A DNA stretch of 64,000 nt, from the NCBI RefSeq assembly GCF_019890675.1, contig NZ_JAIOAA010000006.1, forward strand, positions 186,001-250,000. The letters run 5' to 3'. The notes beneath the pieces were generated by a model. The model had not been told where the DNA came from, searched no databases, and saw only the letters and a list, made by a program, of their open reading frames with translations. A program made the position numbers and the translations under genes. Position 1 is the first letter of the stretch, and each line of letters begins with the position of its first letter. Positions 15,803 to 24,164 of the stretch are shown here, one piece after another. The DNA comes from Micromonospora sp. PLK6-60 (lineage in GTDB: Bacteria > Actinomycetota > Actinomycetes > Mycobacteriales > Micromonosporaceae).

Positions 15803-17110
15803 ATGGCAACCTTTTCGCGCCGCCGCCTGGCCGCGGTCGCCCTCGTCGCCGCCAGCACCCTGCTCGCCACCTCCGCCTGCGGCGGTGGCGACGATGCCGC
15901 CGAGGGCGGACCGATCACGCTGACCGTGGACGTGTTCGGCCAGTTCGGCTACGACGACCTCTACAAGGAGTACATGGCCGCGCACCCCGACGTGAAGATC
16001 GTCGAGCGGGGCACCGGCAGCAACCTCGACGAGTACTCGCCGAAGCTCACCCAGTGGCTGGCCGCGGGCAAGGGCGCCGGCGACGTCGTCGCCATCGAGG
16101 AGGGCCTGCTCGTCGAGTACAAGGCCCGCCCGCAGAACTTCGTGAATCTGCTCGACCACGGCGCCGCCGACCTCAAGGGCAACTTCCTGGAGTGGAAGTG
16201 GAACCAGGGCCTGACCGCCGACGGCAAGCAGTTGATCGGGCTCGGCACCGACGTCGGCGGCATGGCGATGTGCTACCGCAAGGACCTGTTCGCCAAGGCC
16301 GGCCTGCCCACCGAGCGGGACGAGGTGTCCAAGCTCTGGCCGACCTGGCAGGACTACATCAAGGTCGGTGAGCAGTTCAAGGCCAAGAACACCGGGGCGT
16401 CGTTCCTGGACGGGGCGACGAACACCTTCAACACCGTGCTGCTCCAGACCGCCGGCAACACCACCGGTTACAGCTACTACGACACGTCCGACAACCTGGT
16501 CGTGGACAGCAACCCGGCGGTCCGGCAGGCGTACGACACCACGATGGACATCATCGACTCCGGGCTGTCCGGCAAGTACGGCTCCTGGTCGGAGGAGTGG
16601 GTCTCCGCCTTCAAGCAGTCCAAGTTCGCCACCATCGCCTGCCCCGCCTGGTTGACCGGGGTCATCGAGGGCAACGCCGGCCCCGGCGGCAAGGGCAAGT
16701 GGGACGTGGCCGACGTCCCCGGCGACGGCGGCAACTGGGGCGGCTCCTTCCTGGCCGTGCCCAAGCAGAGCAAGCACCAGGCCGAGGCGATCGAGCTGGC
16801 CAAGTTCCTGACCAGCGCCAAGGGCCAGATCGGCGCGTTCAAGGCCAAGGGCCCGCTGCCGTCGTCGCCGCAGGCGCTCGAGGACCCGGCGATCATCGAC
16901 TCGACGAACGCGTACTTCTCCGACGCTCCGGTCGGCAAGATCTTCGCCGAGGGCGCCAAGAGCCTGAAGCCGGTCTACATGGGACCGAAGAACCAGGCCG
17001 TCCGGACCGAGGTGGAGAACGCGGTCCGCACCGTCGAGCTGGGGCAGCGCAGCCCCGAACAGGGTTGGAACGACGCGGTCGGTAACGCGAAGAAGGCCGC
17101 GGCCAAGTAG
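15803..17110 (+). CDS. cebE: ABC transporter sugar-binding lipoprotein, CebE-like
   Basis: 435 residues. Lipoprotein signal peptide with lipobox LATSAC; Cys26 would be lipidated. The mature part is a family 1 extracellular solute-binding protein (TVDVFGQFGYDDLYKEYMAAHPDVKIVE, then GTDVGGMAMCYRKDLFAKAGLPT). The order binding protein, two permeases, GH1 beta-glucosidase, LacI regulator is that of the Streptomyces ceb cello-oligosaccharide system. The ATPase is absent, as in Streptomyces, where a shared MsiK serves several transporters. The ceb name rests on context and family; other beta-glucosides are possible. Confidence 0.85.
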   Translation: MATFSRRRLAAVALVAASTLLATSACGGGDDAAEGGPITLTVDVFGQFGYDDLYKEYMAAHPDVKIVERGTGSNLDEYSPKLTQWLAAGKGAGDVVAIEEGLLVEYKARPQNFVNLLDHGAADLKGNFLEWKWNQGLTADGKQLIGLGTDVGGMAMCYRKDLFAKAGLPTERDEVSKLWPTWQDYIKVGEQFKAKNTGASFLDGATNTFNTVLLQTAGNTTGYSYYDTSDNLVVDSNPAVRQAYDTTMDIIDSGLSGKYGSWSEEWVSAFKQSKFATIACPAWLTGVIEGNAGPGGKGKWDVADVPGDGGNWGGSFLAVPKQSKHQAEAIELAKFLTSAKGQIGAFKAKGPLPSSPQALEDPAIIDSTNAYFSDAPVGKIFAEGAKSLKPVYMGPKNQAVRTEVENAVRTVELGQRSPEQGWNDAVGNAKKAAAK

Positions 17111-17184
17111 CGGAGAAGCCATCCGTGCGGGCGGTCCCGGGGCACCCCGGGTGCCGCCCGCACGGCGGAAAGGAGTCCCGGACC

Positions 17185-18174
17185 ATGGCCGTCCAGCTCG
17201 ACGCCCGTCCGCCGGTCGCACCGGCGCCCCGCACCGACCGCTCCCGCCGGGGGCACCGGCTCAGCCGGTTCGACACGAAATACTCGCCCTATTTCTACAT
17301 CGCGCCGTTCTTTCTGCTCTTCGGCGTCTTCGGGCTGTACCCGCTGATCTACACCTTCTGGGTCTCGCTGCACGACTGGGACCTGCTCGGCACCAGCCCC
17401 GCGTTCATCGGGCTGGACAACTACAGCGCGCTGATGGGCGACCCCGACTTCTGGCACTCGGTGGTCAACACCCTCGGCATCTTCGTCATCTCCACCGTCC
17501 CGCAACTGCTCCTCGCGCTCTGGCTGGCCAACCTGCTCAACCGCCAACTGCGGGCGCGCACCGGCTGGCGGATGGCGGTGCTGGTCCCGAACGTCACCTC
17601 GACCGCCGCGGTGGCCATCGTCTTCGGGGTGCTCTTCGGCCGCGAGTTCGGCATGATCAACTGGCTGCTCGACCACGTCGGCATCGACGCGATCAACTGG
17701 AAGGCCAACCGGATCGCCTCCTGGGTGGCCATCTCCACCATGGTCGACTGGCGGTGGACCGGCTACAACGCGCTGATCTTCCTGGCCGCCATGCAGGCCA
17801 TCCCGCGCGACCTGTACGAGTCCGCCTCCATCGACGGCGCGACCCGGTCCCGGCAGTTCTGGTCGATCACCGTGCCGCTGCTCAAGCCGACAATCATCTT
17901 CGCGGTCATCATCTCCACCATCGGCGGGCTCCAGCTCTTCACCGAGCCACGGATGTTCCACTCCGGCACCAACCCGATCCGGGGCGGGAGCCTGCGCGAG
18001 TCGCAGACGGTGACCATGTACATGTTCGAGAACGCCTTCGCCCCGAACTACAACTTCGGCTACGGCTCGGCGGTCGCCTGGCTGCTCTTCGCGCTCATCG
18101 CGGTGGTCGCGGCCATCAACGTGCTGCTGCTGCGCCGGCTCGGCGGTGGCGGCGGCCTGAAGGAGGACGCCTGA
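17185..18174 (+). CDS. cebF: Sugar ABC transporter permease, CebF-like
   Basis: 329 residues, ATG preceded by AAGGAG. A short basic N-terminus is followed by six membrane helices. The cytoplasmic EAA loop reads YESASIDGATRSRQFWSITVPLL, the contact with the ATPase. First of two permeases; its TGA overlaps the second permease ATG by one base. Helices are seen at roughly 45-67, 104-127, 140-160, 190-210, 240-260 and 295-315. Confidence 0.9.
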   Translation: MAVQLDARPPVAPAPRTDRSRRGHRLSRFDTKYSPYFYIAPFFLLFGVFGLYPLIYTFWVSLHDWDLLGTSPAFIGLDNYSALMGDPDFWHSVVNTLGIFVISTVPQLLLALWLANLLNRQLRARTGWRMAVLVPNVTSTAAVAIVFGVLFGREFGMINWLLDHVGIDAINWKANRIASWVAISTMVDWRWTGYNALIFLAAMQAIPRDLYESASIDGATRSRQFWSITVPLLKPTIIFAVIISTIGGLQLFTEPRMFHSGTNPIRGGSLRESQTVTMYMFENAFAPNYNFGYGSAVAWLLFALIAVVAAINVLLLRRLGGGGGLKEDA

Positions 18175-19007
18175 TGTCCCGGATCTGGTCGGCCGGCCGA
18201 CTCACCTACCTGGCCCTGATCCTCACCGCCGTCCTGTCGATCTTCCCGATCTACTGGATGTTCGTGGTGGCCAGCCGGACCAGCGACGCGATGGGTCAGG
18301 TGCCACCGCCGATCACCCCGGGCGGCAACCTGGGCGCGAACATCGCCCAGCTCTTCGACAACACCGACGCGTACTTCCTGACCGGTCTGATCAACTCGGC
18401 GATCGTGGCGACCACGGTCACCGTGTCGGTGGTGTTCTTCTCCACCCTGGCCGGCTTCGCCTTCGCCAAGCTGCGCTTCCGGGGACGCAACGCGCTGCTA
18501 CTGGTGATCATCGCGACCATGATGGTGCCGACCCAGCTCGGCATCATCCCGCTGTACATGCTGATGACCAAGCTGAACTGGAACGACCGGCTGCCGGCGG
18601 TGATCGTGCCGGCCCTGGTCACCGGGTTCGGCGTGTTCCTGATGCGCCAGTACGCCGGCCAGGCGGTGAGCACCGAGCTGATCGAGGCGGCCCGGATGGA
18701 CGGCTGCAACAGCGCCCGGATCTACTGGAACGTGGTGCTGCCCGCGCTGCGTCCCGCCGCCGCGGTGCTCGGCCTGCTCACCTTCATGACCACCTGGAAC
18801 GACTTCCTCTGGCCGTACGCGGTGCTCAACGACCCGGAGAACCCGACCGTGCAGCTGTCGCTGCGGGCCCTGTCGGACGGCTACTACCAGGACATGTCGC
18901 AGGTGTTCACCGGGACGGCGATCGCCACCCTGCCCCTGCTGCTGGTGTTCGTCGTGTTCGGCCGCCAGATCATCGGGGGCATCATGGAAGGTGCGGTGAA
19001 GGCGTGA
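18174..19007 (+). CDS. cebG: Sugar ABC transporter permease, CebG-like
   Basis: 277 residues with six membrane helices and the EAA loop STELIEAARMDGCNSARIYWNVVLPALRP. It is coupled to the upstream permease (TGATG). The stop (19005-19007) overlaps the GTG at 19004, which begins a 48-bp repeat lying between this gene and the beta-glucosidase. No ATP-binding subunit is encoded in the operon. Confidence 0.9.
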   Translation: MSRIWSAGRLTYLALILTAVLSIFPIYWMFVVASRTSDAMGQVPPPITPGGNLGANIAQLFDNTDAYFLTGLINSAIVATTVTVSVVFFSTLAGFAFAKLRFRGRNALLLVIIATMMVPTQLGIIPLYMLMTKLNWNDRLPAVIVPALVTGFGVFLMRQYAGQAVSTELIEAARMDGCNSARIYWNVVLPALRPAAAVLGLLTFMTTWNDFLWPYAVLNDPENPTVQLSLRALSDGYYQDMSQVFTGTAIATLPLLLVFVVFGRQIIGGIMEGAVKA

Positions 19008-19051
19008 GCGCGAGGAGTGAGCCGGGTTTGCGAGCCCCGCAGTCGCGAACG
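19004..19051 (+). repeat. 48-bp operon-junction repeat, copy C1
   Basis: It begins at the GTG that overlaps the cebG TGA and matches the minus-strand copy starting at 40613 with one mismatch in 48 (C versus T at the eighth base). It is open in the frame of the beta-glucosidase and would add MSARSEPGLRAPQSRT plus five residues to its N-terminus if GTG 19004 were used. GAAGAAGG follows the repeat and suits initiation at GTG 19067. Confidence 0.85.
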
Positions 19052-19066
19052 GAAGAAGGGCCCAGC

Positions 19067-20446
19067 GTGAGTCCGCTTCGTTTCCCCGAGGGCTTCGTCT
19101 GGGGGGCGGCCACCGCGGCGTACCAGATCGAGGGCGCGGCCACCGAGGACGGCCGCGGCCCGTCGATCTGGGACACCTTCAGCCGTACGCCGGGCCGGGT
19201 GTTCCAGGGGCACACCGGCGACGTCGCCTGCGACCACTACCACCGGTACCCGCAGGACGTGGCGCTGATGGCCGACCTGGGGTTGCGGGCGTACCGGTTC
19301 TCGGTGTCCTGGCCCCGGATCCGCCCCGACGGCACCGGCCCGGTCAACCCGCGCGGGCTGGACTTCTACGACCGGCTCACCGACGCGCTGCTGGCCCGGG
19401 GCATCGACCCGATCGTCACGCTCTACCACTGGGACCTGCCGCAGACCCTCCAGGACGCCGGGGGCTGGACCAGCCGGAACACCGCCGCGCACCTGGCCGA
19501 CTACGCGGTCGCGGTGCACTCCCGGCTGGGCGACCGGATCCGCACCTGGACCACCCTCAACGAGCCGTGGTGCTCGGCCTACCTGGGCTACGGCAACGGG
19601 CTGCACGCTCCCGGCGAGCGGGACGCCGGGGCGGCCTTCCGAGCCGTACACCATCTGCTGCTGGGGCACGGCCTGGCGGCCCGGGCGCTGCGCGCGGCCG
19701 GCGCGGAGGTCGTCGGGATCACCCTGAACCCGGCGGACGTCCGGCCCGCCGACCCGGACAGCGCGGCGGACGCCGCCGCGGTACGCCTCGTCGACGGCCT
19801 GCACAACCGGATCTTCCTGGACCCGCTGACCGGCGCCGGCTACCCGGCGGACGTGCTGGAGCACGTCTCCCGGATGGTGGAGCCGGACTTCATCCGGGAC
19901 GGCGACGAGAAGACCATCGCGGCCCCCATCGACCTGCTCGGGGTCAACTTCTACGCGCCGACCTACGTGGCCGGCCGGGCCGGCGCGGCGGGTGGCAGCG
20001 CGTGGCCGGGCACCGAGGGGTCGGTGGAGTTCCTGCCGCCGGTGGGCCCGCTCACCGACATGGGCTGGATGATCGAACCGGCGTCGCTGACCCGGCTGCT
20101 GGAACGGATCGCCACCGACTACCCGGGGCTGCCGCTGATCATCACCGAGAACGGCGCGGCGTTCCCGGACAAGCAGAGCGAGGAGGGCCCGGACGGCACC
20201 GGCTGGGTGGCCGACAGCGACCGGGTGGCGTACCTCGACGGGCATCTGCGGGCGGCGCACGCGGCCATCGCCCGGGGGGTGGACCTGCGCGGTTATCTCG
20301 TATGGTCGTTCCTGGACAACTTCGAATGGGCCGAGGGTTACCGCAAGCGGTTCGGGATCGTCCACGTCGACTACCTGACCCAGCGGCGCACACCGAAGGA
20401 GAGCGCTCGCTGGTACCAGGAGGTGATCGCCCGGAACGGGCTGTGA
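19067..20446 (+). CDS. bglC: GH1 beta-glucosidase, probably cellobiose hydrolysis
   Basis: 459 residues from GTG 19067. Family 1 barrel beginning RFPEGFVWGAATAAYQIEGA, with acid/base Glu in TLNEPW and nucleophile Glu in ITENGAAFPD; late motifs are VWSFLDNFEWAEGY and FGIVHVDY. No signal peptide, so it acts in the cytoplasm on sugars imported by the upstream transporter. The start at 19067 is preferred because family proteins begin near RFPEGF and GAAGAAGG precedes it. A start at 19004 would give a 480-residue product whose first 16 residues come from the operon-junction repeat. Confidence 0.93.
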   Translation: MSPLRFPEGFVWGAATAAYQIEGAATEDGRGPSIWDTFSRTPGRVFQGHTGDVACDHYHRYPQDVALMADLGLRAYRFSVSWPRIRPDGTGPVNPRGLDFYDRLTDALLARGIDPIVTLYHWDLPQTLQDAGGWTSRNTAAHLADYAVAVHSRLGDRIRTWTTLNEPWCSAYLGYGNGLHAPGERDAGAAFRAVHHLLLGHGLAARALRAAGAEVVGITLNPADVRPADPDSAADAAAVRLVDGLHNRIFLDPLTGAGYPADVLEHVSRMVEPDFIRDGDEKTIAAPIDLLGVNFYAPTYVAGRAGAAGGSAWPGTEGSVEFLPPVGPLTDMGWMIEPASLTRLLERIATDYPGLPLIITENGAAFPDKQSEEGPDGTGWVADSDRVAYLDGHLRAAHAAIARGVDLRGYLVWSFLDNFEWAEGYRKRFGIVHVDYLTQRRTPKESARWYQEVIARNGL

Positions 20447-20465
20447 CGAGGTGGTGGTAACGGGG

Positions 20466-21473
20466 ATGACGACCGCACAGCGACCGACCCTGGAGGCGGT
20501 GGCCCGGCTGGCCGGGGTGTCCCGGGCCACCGTGTCCCGGGTGGTGAACGGCTCGACCACGGTCGCCGCGCCGATCCGCGAGGCGGTCCACCGGGCGGTG
20601 GCCGAGCTGGGGTACGTGCCCAACCTCGCCGCCCGCAGCCTGGTCACCCAGCGGACCGACTCGGTGGCCCTGGTCATGCCCGAGGAGGCCACCCGGGTCT
20701 TCTCCGACGACCAGGTGTTCCCGGGGATCATCCGTGGGGTGAGCCAGGAGTTGGAGGCGGCCGACAAGCAGCTGGTGCTGATGCTGGCCGGGTCGGCGGC
20801 CGGGCACGAACGGGTCGAGCGGTACACCACCGGCCGGCACGTCGACGGGGTGCTCTTCGCCTCGCTGCACGGCGAGGACCCGCTGCCCGCCACGCTGTCC
20901 CGGCTCGGCATCCCGGTGGTCTGCGCCGGCCGCCCGCTGGGCGGCGCCGAGGTGCCGTACGTCGACGTGGACAACGTCGGCGGGGTGACCCGGGCGGTGC
21001 GGCACCTGGCCGACCGGGGCCGGCGGCGGATCGCCACCATCGCCGGCCCGCAGGACATGGTCGCGGCCATCGAGCGGCTCACCGCCTACCGGGCGGCGGT
21101 CGCCGCGGCCGGGCTGCCGGAGCTGGTCGCGTACGGCGACTTCACCCGGGAGTCGGGGACCGCGGCGATGCAGCAGCTCCTCGCCGAGCACCCCGACCTG
21201 GACGCGGTCTTCGCCGCCTCCGACCTGATGGCGCACGCCGCCCTGCGCACGCTGCACGGGGCGGGGCGGCGGGTGCCGGATGACGTGGCGGTGGTCGGCT
21301 TCGACGACATCGAGACGGCCGCCTACACCGAACCGCCGCTGACCACCGTCCGCTGGGACATCGTGGAGCTGGGCCGGGCGATGACCCGCCAGCTACTGCG
21401 GATGGCGGCCGGCGAACCGATCGAGGAGACCGTCATCCTCCCCACGGAACTGGTGGTGCGCGGCTCCGCCTGA
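20466..21473 (+). CDS. cebR: LacI-family transcriptional regulator, CebR-like
   Basis: 335 residues from ATG 20466 (GTG 20451 is possible). The N-terminal LacI helix-turn-helix and hinge (TLEAVARLAGVSRATVSRVVNG, then LGYVPNLAARSL) precede a periplasmic-binding-protein-like sensor domain (about 65-335: VDGVLFASLHGEDP, DVDNVGGVTRAVRHL, VVGFDDIETAAYTEPPLTTV). It is the last gene of the sugar operon and most likely represses it through the twin GAGAGCGCTCTC operators, with release by cellobiose or a similar sugar. In Streptomyces cebR is divergent from cebE; here it is downstream. Confidence 0.88.
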   Translation: MTTAQRPTLEAVARLAGVSRATVSRVVNGSTTVAAPIREAVHRAVAELGYVPNLAARSLVTQRTDSVALVMPEEATRVFSDDQVFPGIIRGVSQELEAADKQLVLMLAGSAAGHERVERYTTGRHVDGVLFASLHGEDPLPATLSRLGIPVVCAGRPLGGAEVPYVDVDNVGGVTRAVRHLADRGRRRIATIAGPQDMVAAIERLTAYRAAVAAAGLPELVAYGDFTRESGTAAMQQLLAEHPDLDAVFAASDLMAHAALRTLHGAGRRVPDDVAVVGFDDIETAAYTEPPLTTVRWDIVELGRAMTRQLLRMAAGEPIEETVILPTELVVRGSA

Positions 21474-21532
21474 GGTGCAAGGAGGGGGCCCCGGTTAACG
21501 CATTCCGCATAGCAGGGGCCCCCTGTTAACAG
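21474..21532 (+). repeat. Dispersed GGGGCCCC/GTTAAC element, copy A4
   Basis: Starts at the base after the cebR TGA. The spacer is GCATTCCGCATAG, close to the GCATTCTGTATAG seen in other copies. Confidence 0.85.
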
Positions 21533-21569
21533 CTCGCGCGAGCCAGCCGCCCGGCGCTACCGTCGCCGG

Positions 21570-21980
21570 ATGACCGCACCCACCCGGCTGGTTCCGGTGC
21601 CCGAACTCTCCGCCGCCCAGTACGCGTACGCCGCCACTGTCGATCCGCCGGCCCGGCTGGTCTTCGCCGCCGGCGCCTGCCCGCTCGACGCCGCGGGCCG
21701 TACCGTCGCTCCGGGCGACTTCGCCGCCCAGGCCCGGCAGGTGCTGGCGAACCTGGAGGTCGCGCTGGCCGCGACGGGCGCGGGCCTCGCCGACGTCGTC
21801 AAGACCACCGTGTACGTCGCGTCGGCGCACCGGCCCGACCTGGTGACCGTCTGGCAGGTGGTGCGCGACGCGTTCGGCGACCACGAGCCGCCCAGCACCC
21901 TGCTCGGCGTGGCGGTGCTCGGCTACCCCGACCAGCTCGTCGAGGTCGAGGCGGTCGCCGCCGTCCGCGAGGTGGGCTGA
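21570..21980 (+). CDS. RidA/YjgF-family protein
   Basis: 136 residues. Matches the RidA fold (reactive imine/enamine deaminase): VFAAGACPLDAAGRTV, FAAQARQVLANLEVALAATGAGLADVVKTTVYV, and a C-terminal QLVEVEAVAAV. The usual active-site Arg is replaced in this subgroup (STLLGVAVLGYPDQLVEVE), so it may not be a standard RidA deaminase. TACCGT lies six bases before the ATG, fitting a leaderless promoter. Its TGA overlaps the next gene (TGATG). Confidence 0.8.
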   Translation: MTAPTRLVPVPELSAAQYAYAATVDPPARLVFAAGACPLDAAGRTVAPGDFAAQARQVLANLEVALAATGAGLADVVKTTVYVASAHRPDLVTVWQVVRDAFGDHEPPSTLLGVAVLGYPDQLVEVEAVAAVREVG

Positions 21981-22876
21981 TGCGGATCCGGACCTGCGTG
22001 CCGGCGGACGCCGCCGAGGTGGTCGCGCTGCGCGCCCTGGTGCACCCGTACCTGGTGCGCGGGGTCGACTCGACCCGGCACATGATCGCCGATCCGCCGC
22101 CCGGCGAGGACTGGACCGCCTGGGTGGCCGAGGTCGACGGCCGGGTGGTCGGCTGGGCGTCGGCGTACCGGAACAGCCAGACCTCCGAGCCGGACTTCGG
22201 CGAGATCTCCACCCTGCACGTGCACCCCGAACACCGGGGGCGGGGCCTCGGCACCGGGCTGCTGGACGCCGCGCTGGGCCACCTGCGGGCCATCGGCGCC
22301 CGGCGGGTGCTGACCTGGGCGCAGCCCGGTTCGCTGCCGTTCGCCCGCCGGCACGGGTTCACGCCCAGCCGGGAGGCGCGCTACTCGGCGCTCGACCTGC
22401 GGCCCGCCCCGCCGATGCCGCAGCCGCCGCCCGGCGTACGCCTGCGGTCGGCCGCCGAGGTGGACCCCCGACTGATCCACCAGGTGGACGCCGCGGCGTC
22501 GCTGGACGAGCCCGGCGACGTCCCGACCGACGCGATGGGCTTCGACATCTGGCGCTACGAGGTGTGGGACAACCCGGGGCTGGACCGGCAGGCCACCACG
22601 CTGGTGGAGGTCGACGGCACGCCGGCCGCGGTCAGCCTGGTCAAGCGGGACGGCGAGCGGATGTGGTCGGCGTTCACCGGCACGGTCCCGGGGTACCGGG
22701 GGCGGGGGCTGGCCGGGCTGGCCAAGCGCGCCGCGCTGCACCGGGCCGCCGCCGGCGGGGTCACCGTGGCGTACACCTCGAACGACGAGGCGAACGGGCC
22801 GATGCTGGCGGTCAACGCCCGGCTCGGCTACCGGCCGGTGGCGTCCCAGTGGAGCTGCCTGCGCGAGCTGACCTGA
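21980..22876 (+). CDS. Tandem GNAT-domain N-acetyltransferase
   Basis: 298 residues with two GNAT modules. The first (1-135) has the acetyl-CoA loop HPEHRGRGLGTGLL; the second (about 150-298) has VPGYRGRGLAGLAK and ends with NARLGYRPV. Tandem GNAT proteins include MshD and Eis-like enzymes, but the sequence is not specific enough to name a substrate. Translationally coupled to the RidA-like protein. Confidence 0.82.
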   Translation: MRIRTCVPADAAEVVALRALVHPYLVRGVDSTRHMIADPPPGEDWTAWVAEVDGRVVGWASAYRNSQTSEPDFGEISTLHVHPEHRGRGLGTGLLDAALGHLRAIGARRVLTWAQPGSLPFARRHGFTPSREARYSALDLRPAPPMPQPPPGVRLRSAAEVDPRLIHQVDAAASLDEPGDVPTDAMGFDIWRYEVWDNPGLDRQATTLVEVDGTPAAVSLVKRDGERMWSAFTGTVPGYRGRGLAGLAKRAALHRAAAGGVTVAYTSNDEANGPMLAVNARLGYRPVASQWSCLRELT

Positions 22877-22931
22877 CGGCGGGCCGGGCCCGCCGACCCC
22901 GGCCGATCGCCGGACCGGGCCGCGTCGGGAG

Positions 22932-23263
22932 TCACCCGGCGTCGAAGGTCCGGCGGGCGACAGCGTACGGCTCGGCGCCGAAGAGCACCAGGCGGGCCGC
23001 GGTGACCGTGGCCGGGGTGGCCGGGCGCAGCACGGTCAGCGCCTGGCGTACCGCGTCGTCGACCGGCCAGCCGTAGACGCCGGCCGAGATCAGCGGGAAG
23101 GCGAGGCGCGCAGCGCCCGGCACTCGGCCAGGATGGCCGGCCCACCCCGGCGGTGGATCGCGCCGTCGACTCCGCCGCCGCCGAGCAGCGACGAGTTGGC
23201 CGCGTTCACCACCACGTCGACCGCCTGGGCGGTGATGTCGCCCTCGACCAGGATGATCTCCAT
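22932..23263 (-). pseudogene. Macro-domain (ADP-ribose-binding) gene with internal deletion
   Basis: ATG 23263 opens a typical macro domain: [41 protein letters not shown], then AECRALR. It runs out of frame after about 57 codons (SPSR, stop). The normal end of the same protein ([23 protein letters not shown], then LVLFGAEPYAV) resumes at once in another frame, to a TGA at 22932. Compared with intact YmdB-type domains about 45-50 codons between ECRALR and AFPLIS are missing. Substrate-loop residues survive in both halves but cannot be joined. The start lies one base after the EI24 gene, so it was the second gene of that operon. Confidence 0.75.
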
Positions 23264-23264
23264 G

Positions 23265-24056
23265 TCAGCGCTCCTCGATGTGCTGGCCCAACGAGCGGCG
23301 GGTCAGCAGGGTGGCGCCCGCGACGGCGGCGGGCATGATGAGCACCGCGCCGAGCGGGATCAGGAAGCAGACGAAGACGGCCACGCCGAAGCCGAGCGCG
23401 GTCGGCCGGTCCACCTTGAGGGCGGCCCGCCGGTCGGGCAGCCGCAGGCCGCGCCGGGAGAACGGGCCGCCGACCAGTTCCAGGGCGAGCAGCCAGCCGC
23501 CCACCGCGCCGCCGACCACCGGCACCACGGTCTGACCGACCACCGGGATGAACCCGGCGGCGAAGAGCGGGACGCCGACCAGCACGGAGAGGCCGATCAG
23601 CCGCAGCGAGTCGGCCACGCTGCGGCGCAGCGACGGCCAGAAGGGCACCTCCACCGCGCCGGGGGTGCCGCCGAGACGTTCCTCCACCCGCTCGGAGATC
23701 TTTTCGTAGAACGGGTCACCGAGGGCCAGCGTGACCGCGGTGAAGGTGAGCACCCCGAGCAGCCCGCCGACGCCGAGGAAGGCCAGCCCGGCCGCCACCC
23801 GGACCGCGCCGCGCAGCCCGGTCGACCAGTCGTCGGCGAACGGGGTGGCCCACGCCGCCAGGTCGTTCACGAAGTACACCAGGGTGCCCAGCGCGGCCAG
23901 GAACAGCGCGCCGGAGATCAACGCCGGGAGGAGGCCGAGCAGCATCAGGCCGGGGCTGCGGACGTACAGGCCCAGGCCACGCAGCAGCAGGCCGGCGCCG
24001 GCGAGGAAGCGGCCGGCGGCGCCGGCCACCGGCGCGACGGAGCGGGTTGCGTTCAC
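23265..24056 (-). CDS. EI24/CysZ-like membrane protein
   Basis: 263 residues, GTG start with TAGGCT eight bases upstream (leaderless pattern). At least four long hydrophobic segments (about 38-60, 82-110, 150-190, 225-250). Sequence features such as [19 protein letters not shown] and [25 protein letters not shown] are typical of the EI24 domain family (PF07264), related to the sulfate transporter CysZ. Transport function here is not shown. Followed by the broken macro-domain gene. Confidence 0.8.
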   Translation of the reverse strand: MNATRSVAPVAGAAGRFLAGAGLLLRGLGLYVRSPGLMLLGLLPALISGALFLAALGTLVYFVNDLAAWATPFADDWSTGLRGAVRVAAGLAFLGVGGLLGVLTFTAVTLALGDPFYEKISERVEERLGGTPGAVEVPFWPSLRRSVADSLRLIGLSVLVGVPLFAAGFIPVVGQTVVPVVGGAVGGWLLALELVGGPFSRRGLRLPDRRAALKVDRPTALGFGVAVFVCFLIPLGAVLIMPAAVAGATLLTRRSLGQHIEER

Positions 24057-24097
24057 GACCGCCGAGCCTAGCCGCCGCCGGCACGCCCGCCCGGGAG

Positions 24098-24155
24098 GTG
24101 TTAACCGGGGGCCCTTCCTATACCGAATGCGTTAACAGGGGGCCCCTCCTTGCAC
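24098..24155 (-). repeat. Dispersed GGGGCCCC/GTTAAC element, copy A5
   Basis: The only copy in the window that does not touch a stop codon. It lies in the divergent gap between the EI24 gene and the WYL regulator, its AAGGAGGG arm ending ten bases before the regulator start. Here it might affect transcription or the 5' end of the regulator message instead of termination. Confidence 0.85.
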
Positions 24156-24164
24156 AATGGGCGG

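Noticed and set aside
19004..19066. Use of GTG 19004 as the beta-glucosidase start
   Set aside because: It would add repeat-encoded residues absent from the GH1 family; GAAGAAGG lies before GTG 19067. Kept as a possibility in the finding on the repeat.
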